Both the position numbers and the translations under genes were made by a program. This document shows, piece after piece, positions 1 through 11,879 of a DNA stretch of 64,000 bases (its first letter is position 1; each line of letters begins with the position of its first letter). The notes under the pieces are model-generated. The model had not been told where the DNA came from and made no database searches. It was given only the letters and a program-made list of their open reading frames with translations. Origin of the DNA: Hemileia vastatrix (taxonomy: Eukaryota; Basidiomycota; Pucciniomycetes; Pucciniales; Zaghouaniaceae); contig JASXTE010000002.1 in the NCBI GenBank assembly GCA_030280995.1, positions 23,194,183 to 23,258,182 on the forward strand. Reading direction: 5' to 3'.

Positions 1-2379
1 CATTTACACCATATACCAGTTTATTCATTGTTAAAAAGTTTTTAAAAAATTCAAATATGTTAAATATTTTTAGTGTTTAAGTTAATTTGAAGAATGCTCA
101 TGATGATATTTGCATTGATAGTTCAATCAGAGATCCATCAAGACTTAAATTAATCTTATTGTAAGATATTAAAAAATTTATAAAGATATAATTCTATTAT
201 CTTAGAATTTCTGAAAAAAAATAATTTTACTTAGGGAATAGAAGGACAAACATCAAAAAAAAATATTTAAAAAACTTATTTGAATTTATTTAAAAAAATT
301 GAATTAATTTTTTGCAGATGGTTATATCAAAGTTAAATGTTGACGCTCAAATTTAAAACATGTAAAACAGTCTTGTATGAAATTTCAAGTGAAATTTCAT
401 GGAGATTAGGAACTTCATCTGTTACTGATTATAAGCACACTTTAGATGATCATAATTCAATAATTTAATCCCAAAACACACTTTTAAAAACATGGAATAA
501 TATTTAATTACATATTTTATTTAATGTAAATGTCTTCTTCTAATTTTTACTAAATATCTTTGAGTTTTTTGAGATTTATAGTAGGTTTTTTTCTCAAAAT
601 ATTTTATAGATAATAAAATTTGACTGATTTTTCAAAGTTATTTATAATTATTATCCTCATAAAATGAAATTTTTGGAAAGAAGGGATGTATTACTATTTA
701 TTGATAAATTTCAAAATTTCATTACTCATGATTTTTTCAATTTAATTATTGATATTAGTAGTAAAAACTTATGTATCTTGAATTACAGATGATCTACATA
801 AAGCCTTAAACAAGAATTTAATTTCAGTTAAATTTAAAATTCAGGTCTCAACTTTAGTATAACAGGGTGAAAAATTTAAGGCCATAACTCAGTATTCATA
901 TGATTGAAATAAAGCTGCTTCTTTAGTAAGAAATATAAGATGAAGGTGAATTCTGATGTTTGGTAATAAAATAGCATCCACTCTCTTATTTTTATAAACT
1001 CTTATTTCAATCTTTCTCAATCACTTTTTTAATTTTTGTTACTCTTACTAGCACCTTTATATGTGATCATATTTGCTCAAAAAAAAATTTTCTACCTTTC
1101 TTTCACCTTTCACTTTTCTCCTCTCCTTTTTCTTTTACTTCCTATCCCACAAATCTTATTCTTTTTCTTGTCGCATTAAGCTGCTCCCCACTCCTTCCAA
1201 TACCCTTCAATATACAATCAACTCCATTCTGATCCCTTTTTCTATCTTCAGTTATATTTACTGCCTCTGTAAAGCCATTTTACTTCACTCTCTACGCATT
1301 TTTTTAACCCATATCTCCAATTTGTATCATCACCTTTTACCTTTTGCTACACTTAACATCTCATCTATCCCTTTTCATTTCCTTCTCAAAAAAATCCTCT
1401 TGGTTTCTATAAGCTTTAACAGGAATAGAGGTCTGGGGAAGTGATAAATAGGGGTGGGAAGAAGTGGAAAGGGGTAGGGATGCTTTTAAAGGGACAGAGA
1501 GTGTTTGATAGCAGAAGTAAAGGTTTAAAATCATGGAAAGAATTGTTTTTAGAGAAAAAAAATTCTTAACTGGGGAATAATATTGAAAATTTTTTATGTA
1601 ACACAGAAGGTAGGAATGGAGAGGTAAGTAATATTGTTCAACAGAATAAAATAATAATAAAACATGAGAAATATGTTATATAGCATGAAAAACGGGTATG
1701 GAATCAACTCAAAAAACAAATAGAAATCAAACAACCCATTTTTATACTATTCATTCTAATAAAAATTCAATCTATGTCTTTCTTTTTTCATATTTTGGAG
1801 ATATAGGGTTAATACATTGTAAAAAATATTATTACATGCATATCTATTTAATTTATTGAATATAAATCAGAATAACTATTTATATTAGAGCTTAGTTTTA
1901 TCACCAAATTATTATTCCCTTAATTTTTATAAGTGCATAACATTTTTCAGATATTTTAAATATTAACAATGGTTAATAATTTTTTTTAATAATTAGAAAT
2001 AAATTTTTGTTTTAAATTCTTACTGGGGAAATTGAATGGAAGATATTAATTCCCAAAATATTTTTCTTGAATGATTTAGTATATTGGTTTATAATTTCAC
2101 CATATATTAACAATTAATTAAAATTATTTGAAAATTTAAGGTCACTTTTCTTTCAATTTAAATTGTGTTGTGTCTAGCTTTAAATTCACCAAAGTATAAT
2201 ATTATTTTAAACATGATGTAGCTTTCCAGACTGGCTTAGCTGTGGGAAGGGCTGATTTCAACATACCACTGCAAAATGGTGTTTTTAATTCTTCAAAAAT
2301 TTTTCAAAAAATGTTCACATGTACTTCAATAAATAATCAAGAAAGCTTCATCAATTTATTTTCACACTTTATTCTTTAT
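1..2379. other. AT-rich stretch without recognisable gene
   Basis: No coding region is supported here. Reading frames are short and AT-driven. A pyrimidine-rich run at about 1030-1440 followed by a purine-rich run at about 1441-1500 resembles a weak, decayed version of the polypyrimidine/polypurine hairpin in the Harbinger elements further right, so this may be an old element remnant. That link rests on composition only. Confidence 0.4.
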
Positions 2380-2478
2380 TGTTTCATCACTACCTCAATG
2401 TGTGCTCAATTAGATATGAATTTAGTTTCAAGGTTGCATACTTGCTTGCAAGTCTTCTCCCATGTTGTGGGGTATTTC
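2380..2478. mobile_element. Degenerate MITE D end
   Basis: This stretch resembles the right end of MITE D (full copy at 46654-46914). It shares a 'caatgtgtgctcaat' block, 'ttcaaggttgc', and a decayed version of the 18-bp palindrome, here acttgcttgcaagt. The left end cannot be delimited. It abuts a truncated transposase fragment. Confidence 0.5.
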
Positions 2479-2715
2479 TTGGAAGAACATAATGTTTCTG
2501 GTCATTTTTGATAAAAAAAGGAAATCTTCTTCAAGTTCAAAATCAGAATCACAATCAGAGTCCAAGAGGAGATCATGAGCTATGAAAGTCATTGATTGAT
2601 GTAGCTTATCACAATTTGAGAGTGAGGAAGGCATGACTCTTATAGGGTATAAAAATGTAAATGATGTATGATATTTTGAGTTATGAAGTGTTATACTGCA
2701 GAGTGCTGTGTGCAA
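2433..2715 (-). pseudogene. Harbinger transposase N-terminal fragment (element A-1)
   Basis: The minus strand encodes a start like MPSSLSNCDKLHQSMTF followed by an Asp/Ser/Glu-rich acidic stretch, matching the first ~55 residues of the family A transposase (intact copy 29141-30400). It is cut off on its downstream side by MITE D sequence. On the upstream side the element's own end is interrupted at 2781 by the 10 kb dimer; the missing outer end reappears at 12819-12953. It cannot be functional because no catalytic residue is present. Confidence 0.8.
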
Positions 2716-3054
2716 ATGGGATGAGTCTGAAAAATTAGTGAAATGGGATGTTATGGTGAAATCAGCACTTTTGGTTGAGAATAGGGGGTGTCAGTTCTGG
2801 CAAATCAGCACTTAAATAAGTGCGGATTTCCAAAACACACTAGCCCCAATACTGCTGGATCTCAAAATGAAATAAGTCACTTATTTCACTTAAATCCGCA
2901 CTTTCTAAACCAAAAGTGGTGATTTCACCATCAAGTCCCATTTCACTGATTTGTCAGCATCATCCCATTCATACGCAGCACTCAGCAGAATAACACTTCC
3001 TAACTCAAAACATTGTACATCATTTGCATCTTCATATCATATCATATAAGAGTT

Positions 3055-4318
3055 ATGCCTTCCTCACTTTCAAATCGTGATAAATTACATAAAGCAATGA
3101 CTTTCATGGCTCTTGAACTGCTCTTGGACTCTGATTCCAATTCTGATTCTGATCTAGAAGAAGATTTTGTCTTTTTATCAAAAATGGCCACGAAACTTTA
3201 CCTTCTTCCCAGAAAGCCTCAAGTACTTCATACCCCCAAGTACACCATCCAAACACTTCTTAAACTATCTACACCCAGTTTTAGACAGATGTTCAGGACT
3301 TTTCAGGAGTGTTTCCTTAAATTGCTTGAGCTTATTCAGGATCATCCCATATTTCACAATAATTTTTAAAAAGAACAAAGACATCCTTCAATTCAATTGG
3401 CCATCACACTATGTCGTTTGTGTTCAAATGGTAATGGAGCCGCTTTGAAATGTTTAGAAAATGTCTTTGATTTAGGGTATGGTTCAGTTAACACTTATAC
3501 CAAACAATGTATCACTGCCATTAACTCCTTGGAATCTCAACTTCTCACCTGGCCAACAAAAGAAGAACGACTTGAATCATCTCAGGTTATGCAAGTAGAG
3601 GGCTTCCCAGGATGTATTGGTTTTGTTGATGGTACTACTATTCCTTTGTGCCAGAAACCTGCTCAAGGTGGAAACAATTACTTTGACTGTAAAAAGAGGT
3701 AGATTATTTTTAACTCCTTTCATTCTCTTTGAAACTAAAAAAAACAAATATATCTTCTTTATAGATATTCAATTAACGTTCAGCTTATATGTGACGTAAA
3801 CAAAAAATTTATACCATTCTTTGCTGGCTATCCTGGCTCATGGCATGACTCCTACGTCTTACAAAGAATGCAAATTTTAAATGAACCTGAAAAATTCTTT
3901 GATGAAGATCAGTATCTTCTTGCAGATTCTGATTATGTGAATGGAAAGTATGTACTTCCTGCTTTTCGGCGAGCAGCTTCAGAAGACAATCAAAATGCCA
4001 AATTCAACAATCATTTGCAAAGTCAAGAGTCCATATTGAACATTCTATTGGAATCTTTAAAGGCCATTTTTCTAGTTTAAGGGGATTAAGAAGTCCTCTT
4101 AGAAATAAATCTGAAATGGAGGCAGTGATCAACTGGATTCTGTGTTGCACCATACTTCATAACCTACTTGCTGACCTCAAAGATCAATGGTTATAGCTGT
4201 ATGAAGATGAACAAGTTGATTCACCTCTGACTATATCCAACACTTCTATTTCTCAATCAACTAGTATAAGGGCTAAAATTCTTCCAATAACACTCCAACA
4301 TTTTTCAACGCAATTTTA
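3055..4318 (+). pseudogene. PIF/Harbinger DDE_4 transposase, pseudogene (A0)
   Basis: Encodes the cut-and-paste transposase of family A; start MPSSLSNRDKLHKAMTF at 3055. Exon 1 runs to about 3702 and holds the first catalytic Asp in GFVDGTTIPL. A short intron ends at ..TTCTTTATAG (3763). Exon 2 has the second Asp in LLADSDY and the C-terminal helical region. Damage relative to the intact copy at 29141-30400: a TAA in exon 1 near 3367 (CAA to TAA type), the HDSY context changed from SCHDSY to SWHDSY, a one-base deletion near 4017 that breaks the RIEHSIG motif carrying the catalytic Glu, and a TAG near 4195. It is non-functional. Confidence 0.85.
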
Positions 4319-4624
4319 ATTTTTTTTTCTTTCTCTTCAAATGATCAATTTGCATGTGTTATTCACTGAGAATGGTAAAATTTTTTGCATTTTTTTTTGG
4401 TTTTTGAATTTGCTGTTAAAGTCTTATTTTTTTTTATCTCTCTGTGTTTTCTTTCACCAACTCAACATGAAATTGCATATTTTCAGCAAACGCATATTTT
4501 TTCAGTCACTCTCTTTTTTTTCTTCACTCATATCCATTTTCTCCTCTCTTCCTACATCACTCAATCAATTTCACTTATATTTCTTTTTTCTCAACTCATC
4601 TCTCCAGGTAAGTCAATTTATATT

Positions 4625-5290
4625 AAACTTTTTTTATTCTCTCTCTCTCTCTCTCCCTCTTTTCTCTCTTTATCCCCCCTTGGCCTGGGCTTTTTCTCAC
4701 CTTTACCCTCTCCTTGGAATGGATACATCACCCTTTTCCCCCCTTTTGCTGCCTTATTCCCCCCTCCTTGGCTCACTCTAACCTCCCTTTTCTCCCTCTT
4801 TGGTCTCATCTCTCCCTTTCTCCCCCTTGTTGGTCTCCTCATTTCCTCCCCTCATTTCACTCCACCCCCCACCAAATCCCCCAAATCCCCCCTAAAAATC
4901 CCCTCCAAACCCGCCTCTAACCCCCCCTTCAAACCCCCCTCCTATCCCCCTCAAAACACCCCCAAAACCACCCTCAAATCCCTCCTACCCCCCCTTATAC
5001 GTCACTTAACAATTGCAGTGAATTTTTCATTAACTTAACAAATTGTTAGCAAATTTTTAAGTTAATGAAAAATTTGCAGCAATCATTTGTTAACTTAATG
5101 ATTCGTTACCAAATCTTTAAGTAAGTTGGAGGGGAGGTTAGGGGGGTTTGGAGGGGGCGAAAAGAGGTGGATTGAAGGGGGTGTTGGGGCCGGTTTGCAG
5201 GGGGTTTTGAGGGGGATTTTCAGGGGGGTTTGGAGGGGGATTTGGGGGATTTGGTGGGGGGTGGAGGGGAGTTTTACAAGGGTTTTGGAG
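4625..5290. repeat. Polypyrimidine / AT-palindrome / polypurine hairpin region (A0)
   Basis: About 370 bp almost entirely C/T (4625-4995) are followed by an AT-rich palindromic core (4996-5125, repeating 'ttaacttaa'- and 'aaatttttaagttaa'-like units) and then about 160 bp almost entirely G/A (5126-5285). The arms are imperfect inverted repeats able to form a long hairpin or an H-DNA-like triplex. It lies between transposase and dioxygenase, as in B, B' and A4. ORFs read through it are composition artefacts. Confidence 0.75.
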
Positions 5291-5508
5291 AGGGGAAGTG
5301 ATAAAAATAATTTAACAGTTTTTTGATTTTTGATTTTTTTTTAATTTTAGAGAAAAATATTCTTCAAGTTCAAGTGAAATAAAAAAAAAATCTTATTATT
5401 ATTTTGAGGATTTTTTATTTTTTAATTTAAATTAAATGAGTTTTTTTTAATGTATAATTTTGGGTGTTTGAAAAGTAACAAATTTTTAAGTAGAAAAATA
5501 CATGTCTT

Positions 5509-6685
5509 TAACTTCAGATTCACCACTTACCTCACTCTCATCTTCTTTAACTTCATTATCATCTTCAAATTCAACTTCTTTTCAATAATTATCTAAAACA
5601 TTGACAAAAAATGAACAGTATCAAAATAAAAGAAATTTAAAAAAAGAAATTCACTTGGATCAATTATTTGGCCATATTTCAAAAATCAAGTATTAAAAAA
5701 CTAAAGTTGAAAAAAAAAATATCCAACAACGTTACCTGAAAATATACATTATTTAACTGAAACTGGAGGTGATGAAGTTAAAGCTGTTATTAATAATAGT
5801 TTCAAACCTCAACTTATTTACGAAAACCATTCTTTTAATGGTTTAAAAGATGAATCATTTAATCAACTCTGTGATCTCATCATAACACTCTATCAAATGG
5901 CTTTGTTTCGCTTATCTTTAAGGAATAAAAATTTGTTGGGTGGAATCATGATTGGAATTGGATGGAGACCAGGATTTGAAAAAGTTTTTTCTCTTGGTAT
6001 GTTTAAAAACTTTTCTGGATTTTTTAATATCATTTTACTGAATTTAATTCAAATAAGCATATATTCTTTACTTAGATATTTATCTAAAGCTGAATTAGAT
6101 AATGATTTTTGAAAATGGAATACATTACCTTCATTTAATTCATTTCTTTCTCTTCGACTTAAAAAACTCTTCAATAAAGCTTTTCAAAAAAATCATGAAG
6201 TTGCTACAAGATTTGGAATACCAAATTGGTGCGACTCTGAATGGGAAGATATTAGTGATGATCTAATATTTTCAGATGTTATAATCACTCATTCTGGATT
6301 TCAGAACCGAATTCACACTGACTCAAATGATACCGATTACCTCACTTATGGAATTTTCACATATATTAATCCTATCACTGGACAACCTATTCCGTCACCT
6401 GCAAAAATTAAAGAACATGGATTATATTTCCTGGATCATAGATGTATAATCAATTTTGGATTAGGAAATGGAATCATTGAAACAGTTTGGAATTCTTCTT
6501 ACGATAATCACCAAACCACAAAGGCTCCTCCAGCTTTGGAATCTTGTCAAGACTTCACGCATTTTGGTTTCTCTTTCCAGATCAGTCAAAAGTTAATCCA
6601 ACGAATAAAAAAGTTAAAAAAAGAAGAAAAAGGTAATAAATTTAAACATTCTTTAGGTAGATCTAAAAAGTATGGGGATTTGTAG
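5509..6685 (+). pseudogene. Tet/JBP-like 2OG-Fe(II) dioxygenase, pseudogene (A0)
   Basis: Family role: Fe(II)/2-oxoglutarate oxidation, in TET/JBP relatives of modified pyrimidines in DNA. A Ser/Thr-rich N-terminus starts at 5509 and carries a stop near 5586. The conserved core holds GGIMIGIGWRPGF (about 5940-5975) with a GT donor at 5997; exon 2 starts near 6058. Metal ligands look present: H-x-D in NRIHTDSNDT (about 6307-6340) and a candidate distal His in DNHQTTKAPP (about 6508). One TGA near 6110 interrupts exon 2 where other copies have FCLWDT; the rest is open to TAG at 6683-6685. Recently dead copy. Confidence 0.8.
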
Positions 6686-6989
6686 AGTCACAAAATATTT
6701 AATATTCTTCCATAAATTTTTAATAAATAAATATGATATTTCAATTTATGAAATTAAAGTAATGGGCCCACGACCTTGTGTTGTATAAATGGTAATCATG
6801 GTAACATTAATTTGTTTCATTGTGTTCCTCTAGCCTATACCTGTTGAAAGTCCCCTACCTAGTTTCTAGACTTTATCTGTATTTTGGCATGAGGAATTGT
6901 CATTACTTTAAAAGTAGTACATTTGACATATCTTATTTATATATTAATGAATTTATGTAATTATATTAAGTTTTGATTACTTTCACCCT

Positions 6990-7110
6990 TTACTTAAATA
7001 AAATTCAGGGGAGGGTATTGCCAATTTTTTAAATCTGAGATGTGAAATTGATGACTTAGAAAAATTTGGTGGTACCCACCCCTTGTTTCAATAAAATGCA
7101 GGGGATGGTA
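6990..7110. repeat. AATAAA-centred hairpin repeats at the convergent gene end (A0)
   Basis: Two diverged units of the 'CCCCTT..TTCAATAAAATGCAGGGG' type lie just past the dioxygenase end and before the convergent Myb-like gene. Each puts AATAAA in the loop of a short CCCCT/AGGGG stem, so they may serve as polyadenylation or termination sites. Confidence 0.5.
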
Positions 7111-7399
7111 TTGCCAAATTTTCAAAAGAGATATTGAATTTTATTGACTTAGAAGTATTTAGATAAGCAAACTTATTGACATGCAAGTAAAGATAGAAAA
7201 TTTTTACTATATTTTCAAATTTTCGTCAAAATAAAAGTATAAGCAAACTTATTGACTTGAATGTAAAGATAGAAAAAATGTATGATATTTTCAAAAATTT
7301 GTCAAAAATAACGTACTATATTCAAGACCTTTTATAAGTCAGCATATAAGAAAATATTACCAAAAAGAAATCAAACAAAATTAAATTAACTAGAAAAAC

Positions 7400-8719
7400 A
7401 ATTTATCAATTTAAAAGGTCAAGTAATTTTTTAATGTCCTCATAAGATTGGCCACTTCTTACACATTCCATAATGAAATCTTTTTTTTAAAACTCTCTTG
7501 TTTTTCCAATTCACAAGTAGCCATTTCTCTTTGAAATTGACGGTCATTTACTCTTTCCATCTGCTCTGCCTCAAATTTTTTTTCTTCCAAATCTAAGGCT
7601 TGCTGATCTTTCCTTAGCATATGATCAAACTTCATCTTCTCAAAGTCAAGGGCATTATTTGCAATAGTTGATTTTGCTGAGAAAATTAAATTGAAATAAA
7701 TAAATAAATGAGTTAATGATTAAGATATATAGTAAATGAAACTTACTTATATATTTTTTTTCAAAATAATCCTCAAGGGAGCCAAATGAGCTTGTTGAAG
7801 TATTACCACGTTTTAATAGATGGTTCAAGTTCATTGAAGTTGAGGCTCAATGCTTTAGTTTGAAGTTTGAACAAGAGGCTTCAGGAAGTTCATCTAAAGC
7901 AGCTTCTAAAGTGGGATTCACATTTCCAGAATTGAGATTATTTAATGGAGATTGAGTTTGAGTAGGAGGAGACTAGAAAGAAAGAGAAATTCAGAGAAGA
8001 ATTGAAGAAAAATCAAAAAGTAAACATACATTTAAATTTTGGGCCTCTGAGGATTCAGATCTGCTGTGATATAATTGTTCTGCTTGATAGTCAGGATCAT
8101 CTTCATCTGAACTATGGTTAGAAGGTGGAGGGGATTGATCCTGTTGATGTACAGGTATTTCAGGAGGATTAATTGATTGTTGAGATCCAGAGGGTATATT
8201 CTTAGTAGTATTGTGTAGAAACCAAGGGTTTACATCAACTCGGGATCCAAAAAGATTATCCATTTCCTCATAGAAAGGACACATGACATTGAGCTTTTTG
8301 GAAACAGTAGTAATTCCAATCTCCAAATCATCATCGTCAATACCAAAGCCAGTTTCATTTGAAGCATGATGAGCCTTTTTATATTTTGATTGGTAACTCT
8401 TAAATCTCTCCTCCATTTGTTTAGGATTGATATTGATTCTCCCCCTTGTTTTCTTCCTTACTTCATTGGCCATCAATAAGTAGCCATTAACCTTTTAAGA
8501 AGGTGGACGTCCAATGCAAGTGGACTTTTCACATCCAAAACATGCTTCAAAATTTGATTTTATTTTAAGGAAGTTGATTATGATAATATAATCATCCTTT
8601 TTAAGCTGACCTGAACCTGACTTTGATTTTTCAGGTGTAGGGCTTGCTTTACGAGGAGACTTTTGTGACGAAGCAGATTTTTAAGTTACCTTTTGAGATT
8701 TGGAATGTCTGGGAGGCAT
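7400..8719 (-). pseudogene. Myb/SANT-like DNA-binding protein with coiled coil, pseudogene (A0)
   Basis: Second Harbinger gene: Harbinger elements commonly encode a Myb-like partner that binds DNA and helps deliver the transposase (family knowledge). The start reads MPPRHSKSQK on the minus strand near 8719, followed by a TAA within 15 codons (CAA in copy A1 at 27727). The Myb/SANT-like block includes LLMANEVRKKTRGRI and MEERFKSYQSKYKKAH (about 8476-8380). It continues through an acidic linker to an intron donor near 8031, a middle exon (about 7975-7780), and a charged coiled-coil exon (about 7680-7430). It converges on the dioxygenase. Confidence 0.7.
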
Positions 8720-9029
8720 TATGAAACTGGCACATAACAAGAAAAAAGATTAAGAGGTAGAAGAAATAAGTAAAAAAGAATGTAAACATGCCTGGTCAAA
8801 ATATTGAAAATGTCAGGAAGGGGTGTGTGCCAAGGATTGATGGGTAGGTAGCGAGGAAGGTCAGTGTGTCACATGTGACAGGGATGGGGTAAGAAAGGAA
8901 GGGATGTTTTGTGGCCAAAATGTGGTTGTGAAAAAAAACATGAAAAAAGTGCTGATTTGAGGTCATAACTGACACCCTTTTTTGAAATAAGTGACTTTTT
9001 TGCAAAATTTAAGTGCTGATTTGTAAGTG

Positions 9030-9135
9030 CTGATTTGGTTTGAAATCCGCACTTAAGTTAAGTGCTGATTTGGTTTGAAATCCGCACTTAAGTTAAGTGC
9101 TGATTTGGTTTGAAATCCGCACTTAACTTAAGTGC
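9030..9135. repeat. Palindromic fusion point and 34-bp tandem units
   Basis: Three tandem units of about 34 bp of the type 'aagtgctgatttggtttg' plus 'aaatccgcacttaagtt' run into the palindrome centred at 9127. The same motifs then continue in inverse orientation. This is the join between the two halves of the head-to-head dimer. Confidence 0.7.
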
Positions 9136-10740
9136 AGATTTCAAACCAAATCAGCACTTACAAATCAGCACTTAAATTTTTCAAAAAAGTCACTTATTTC
9201 AAAAAAGGGTGTCAGTTATGACCTCAAATCAGCACTTTTTTCCCATTTTTTTTCACAACCACATTTTGGCCACAAAACATCCCTTCCTTTCTTACCCCAT
9301 CCCTGTCACATGTGACACACTGACCTTCCTCACTACCTACCCATCAATCCTCGGCACACACCCATTCCTGACATTTTCAATATTTTGACCAGGCATGTTT
9401 ACATTCTTTTTTACTTATTTCTTCTACTTCTTAATCTTTTTTCTATGGGTGTCAGTTCTGACCTCAAATCAGCACTTTTTTTGTGATTTTTTTTTTCGAA
9501 ACCACATGTTGGCCACATCATCCCTTTCTTTCCTATACCATTTTGTACTCTCCAAATGTCCTCTTTGTGTACTTCATTTACTTGGGTTGGTATTTTGGTT
9601 TGTTGCATATTCATTTTTTTTGGAATTTACGGTGAAAAATTTTTTTTGGATGGCTCATTGGTTTTCTTTCACCAGCTCAACATGAAATCGCATATTTTGT
9701 CAGTGATTTTTTTTTCATTCATCCCTCATATCCTTTTCCTATTCTCCTCCAACATCCCTCAAACAATTTGGTTTCATTCATTTTGTCATCTCATCTCTCC
9801 AGGTAAGTCACTTTATTCTTTTTTTTTGATTTTTTGATTACTAATTATAATTTTTTTTGTTTTTTTCTGTTTATTTTATTTTTTTTATCTAAATTTTTTT
9901 TGTAAGTGGTTATTTTGGATTTCAATGGTATAATTAACCTTTTTTTTCTCTCCCTCTTTACTTTCTTTGTTAGCTCCATCACCCTACTCTTCATCCCTTC
10001 TTGGAATGGTCATTATCCCCCCTTTCCCTTAATTCACTTTTTTTTGGCTCCATTTCATTGAAACACATACATTGCACATTCTTTATGCATTTCACTTACT
10101 CCATATTCAATTTCCCCACAATTCCAACATCAATCTTTCTCACTCTATTTTTCCTACTTTTCAATCAAGGTAAGTTTCATCTCCTTTTTTTCATGCCTAT
10201 ATGATATCTCATTCCATTTATGAAAAGTTCATACTTAAATATATGTATGACTCTTATCTGGATAACAGTGAACTTATAAAACTCCTTTTGATCTCATCTT
10301 CATTACCACTTTTCAAGTTTTTGTAAAATTTTGAAAATCAGACTCGGAATTAGGGTTAGGTTTATTCGAATCTAATGTTCTTTTTACTGAAGATTCTCCT
10401 AAAGGCTACCTTTCATTTCCCACAAACAGATTTGAATTTATTCAGTGGTTGCTGAGATATTGACTGTTAAAGTTGAGCCTTTTTTTCCCAATTTAAATTT
10501 TTATTTCATTTTTTTATGTAACAAATTAGGGTCAGGTTTATTTAAATCACATGTCCTTTAACTGAAGATTCTACTAAAGAATATCTTTTATTTCCCACAA
10601 ACAGGTTTGAATTAGGTTCAGTGGTTGCTGAGAATTTGACCTTTGAAGTTGAGCCTTTTTTCCAAATTTCACTTGTCTTATTTCACATTTTTAAATTGCA
10701 TATTTAGAGGATAAGGATTCTGAAACTCTTATATGATTAT
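9136..10740. mobile_element. Non-coding left part of derivative A3
   Basis: It contains the Myb-gene 5' flank (9136-9450) without the Myb gene, a second internal end-like block at about 9449 (GGGTGTCAGTTCTGACC), and the sequence that follows transposase genes (9550-10000). That sequence includes exon-like joints CTCTCCAG|GTAAGT (about 9802) and TCAATCAAG|GTAAGT (about 10167). At 10335-10660 there are two diverged ~170-bp repeats, each opening with TTAGGGTTAGG or a close variant. No open gene is present. The joints suggest 5' untranslated exons of the dioxygenase transcript (inference). Confidence 0.55.
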
Positions 10741-10743
10741 TAT

Positions 10744-11376
10744 CTAGGCATGTATCCGTTGCTCAAGAATATCACTAAAGCTCAAAAAGATGAAGATTTT
10801 TGCTTATGGGACACTCTACCTTCCTTTAACTCTTTTCTTGCTCTTCGACTCAAAAAGCACTGTAATAAAGCATTTGAAAAAAATCATGAACCTGCAACCA
10901 AAGTAGGAATACCAAATTGGTGTGACTCCAAATGGGAAGATATCAGCCACAAATATCTTTTATTTTCTAATGTTATTATCACTCATTCTGGATTTCACAA
11001 TAAAATTCACACCGATACCAAGGACACCAATTTTCTTACTTTTGGTATATTCTCATATATCAAACCAATTACTGGCCAACCAATACCATCTCCAGCTAAA
11101 ATCAAATGACATGGTTTATATTTTCCAGACCACCGGTGCATCATTGATTTTGGTTTGGGAAATGGTATCATCGAAACTATTTGGAATTCTTCTAAGGATA
11201 ATCATCAAACGACCAAAGCTCCTCCTGGTTTGGAATCCTGTCAAGATTTAACACATTTTGGTTGCTCATTTCAAATCAGTCATAAGTTGATTCAAAGAAT
11301 CAATAAGGTAATGAAAGAAGGTAAAGTTAATCGATTTAAAAAAACTTTATTTAGATCCAAAAAGTATGGGGATTAG
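10744..11376 (+). pseudogene. Tet/JBP-like dioxygenase, truncated pseudogene (A3)
   Basis: This is the exon 2 part of the dioxygenase: FCLWDTLPSF, GIPNWCDSKWEDISHKY, the metal motif NKIHTDTKDT, and DNHQTTKAPP. The upstream exon with GGIMIGFGWRPG is missing; its place is taken by repeat-bearing intron-like DNA. A TGA near 11107 replaces a Gly codon (GGA in copy B) after SPAKIK. The same TGA occurs in A2 and A5, so all three descend from one dead copy. It cannot make an active enzyme as read. Confidence 0.85.
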
Positions 11377-11689
11377 AGTTGTCATCAAAAATTTTATATT
11401 TTTTTGTAAATTTTTAATAAATATTTTTTATGTATCAATTTCCTCAACTAAAGTAATGGGCCCACAACCTTGTGTTGTATAAATGGTAATCATGATAACA
11501 TTTATTTGTTTCATGGGGTTCCTCTAGCCTATACCTGTGGAAAGTCCCAAACTTTTGTTTCTAGATTTGATCTGCATTTTGGCTTAAGGGATTGTCATTA
11601 CTTTAAACTAGGGAAATTGATATATATTAGATATTTATTTAATAATTTACGTAATTATATTAAATTTAGATGACTTCCACCACTTACTT

Positions 11690-11815
11690 CAATAAAATGC
11701 AGGGGGGGGTATTGCCAAATTTTCAAATCTGACATGTGAAATTGATGACTTAGAAAAATTTTGGTGATATCCACCCCTTGCTTCAATAAAATGCAGGGGA
11801 AAGTATTGCCAATTT
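11690..11815. repeat. AATAAA-centred hairpin repeats (A3)
   Basis: Two units, each with 'ACTTCAATAAAATGCAGGGG' or 'GCTTCAATAAAATGCAGGGG', sit just after the dioxygenase remnant. They match the arrays at 6990-7110, 23228-23640 and 33622-33760. Confidence 0.55.
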
Positions 11816-11879
11816 TTTAAAACAGATATAGAATTTTTTTGACTTGTAAATATTTTGGTGAAAATTTTTGACGAGAATG

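Noticed and set aside
1073..1444. 123-codon frame, Phe/Leu/Ser-rich, looks membrane-like
   Set aside because: Pyrimidine-rich composition artefact, no recognisable family, no splice or promoter context.
4341..5038. Long open frames (146 and 217 codons) through the C/T-rich region
   Set aside because: Phe/Ser/Pro-rich translation of a homopyrimidine tract; no domain, and equivalent frames appear in every copy of the hairpin for compositional reasons.
10335..10350. Interstitial telomere (TTAGGGTTAGG)
   Set aside because: Only about two imperfect units, repeated as part of a larger 170-bp transposon module in several elements.
10744..11109. Selection keeping the dioxygenase in short derivatives as an active enzyme
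   Set aside because: A2, A3 and A5 share the same internal TGA and lack the first core exon, so they cannot encode the enzyme as read.
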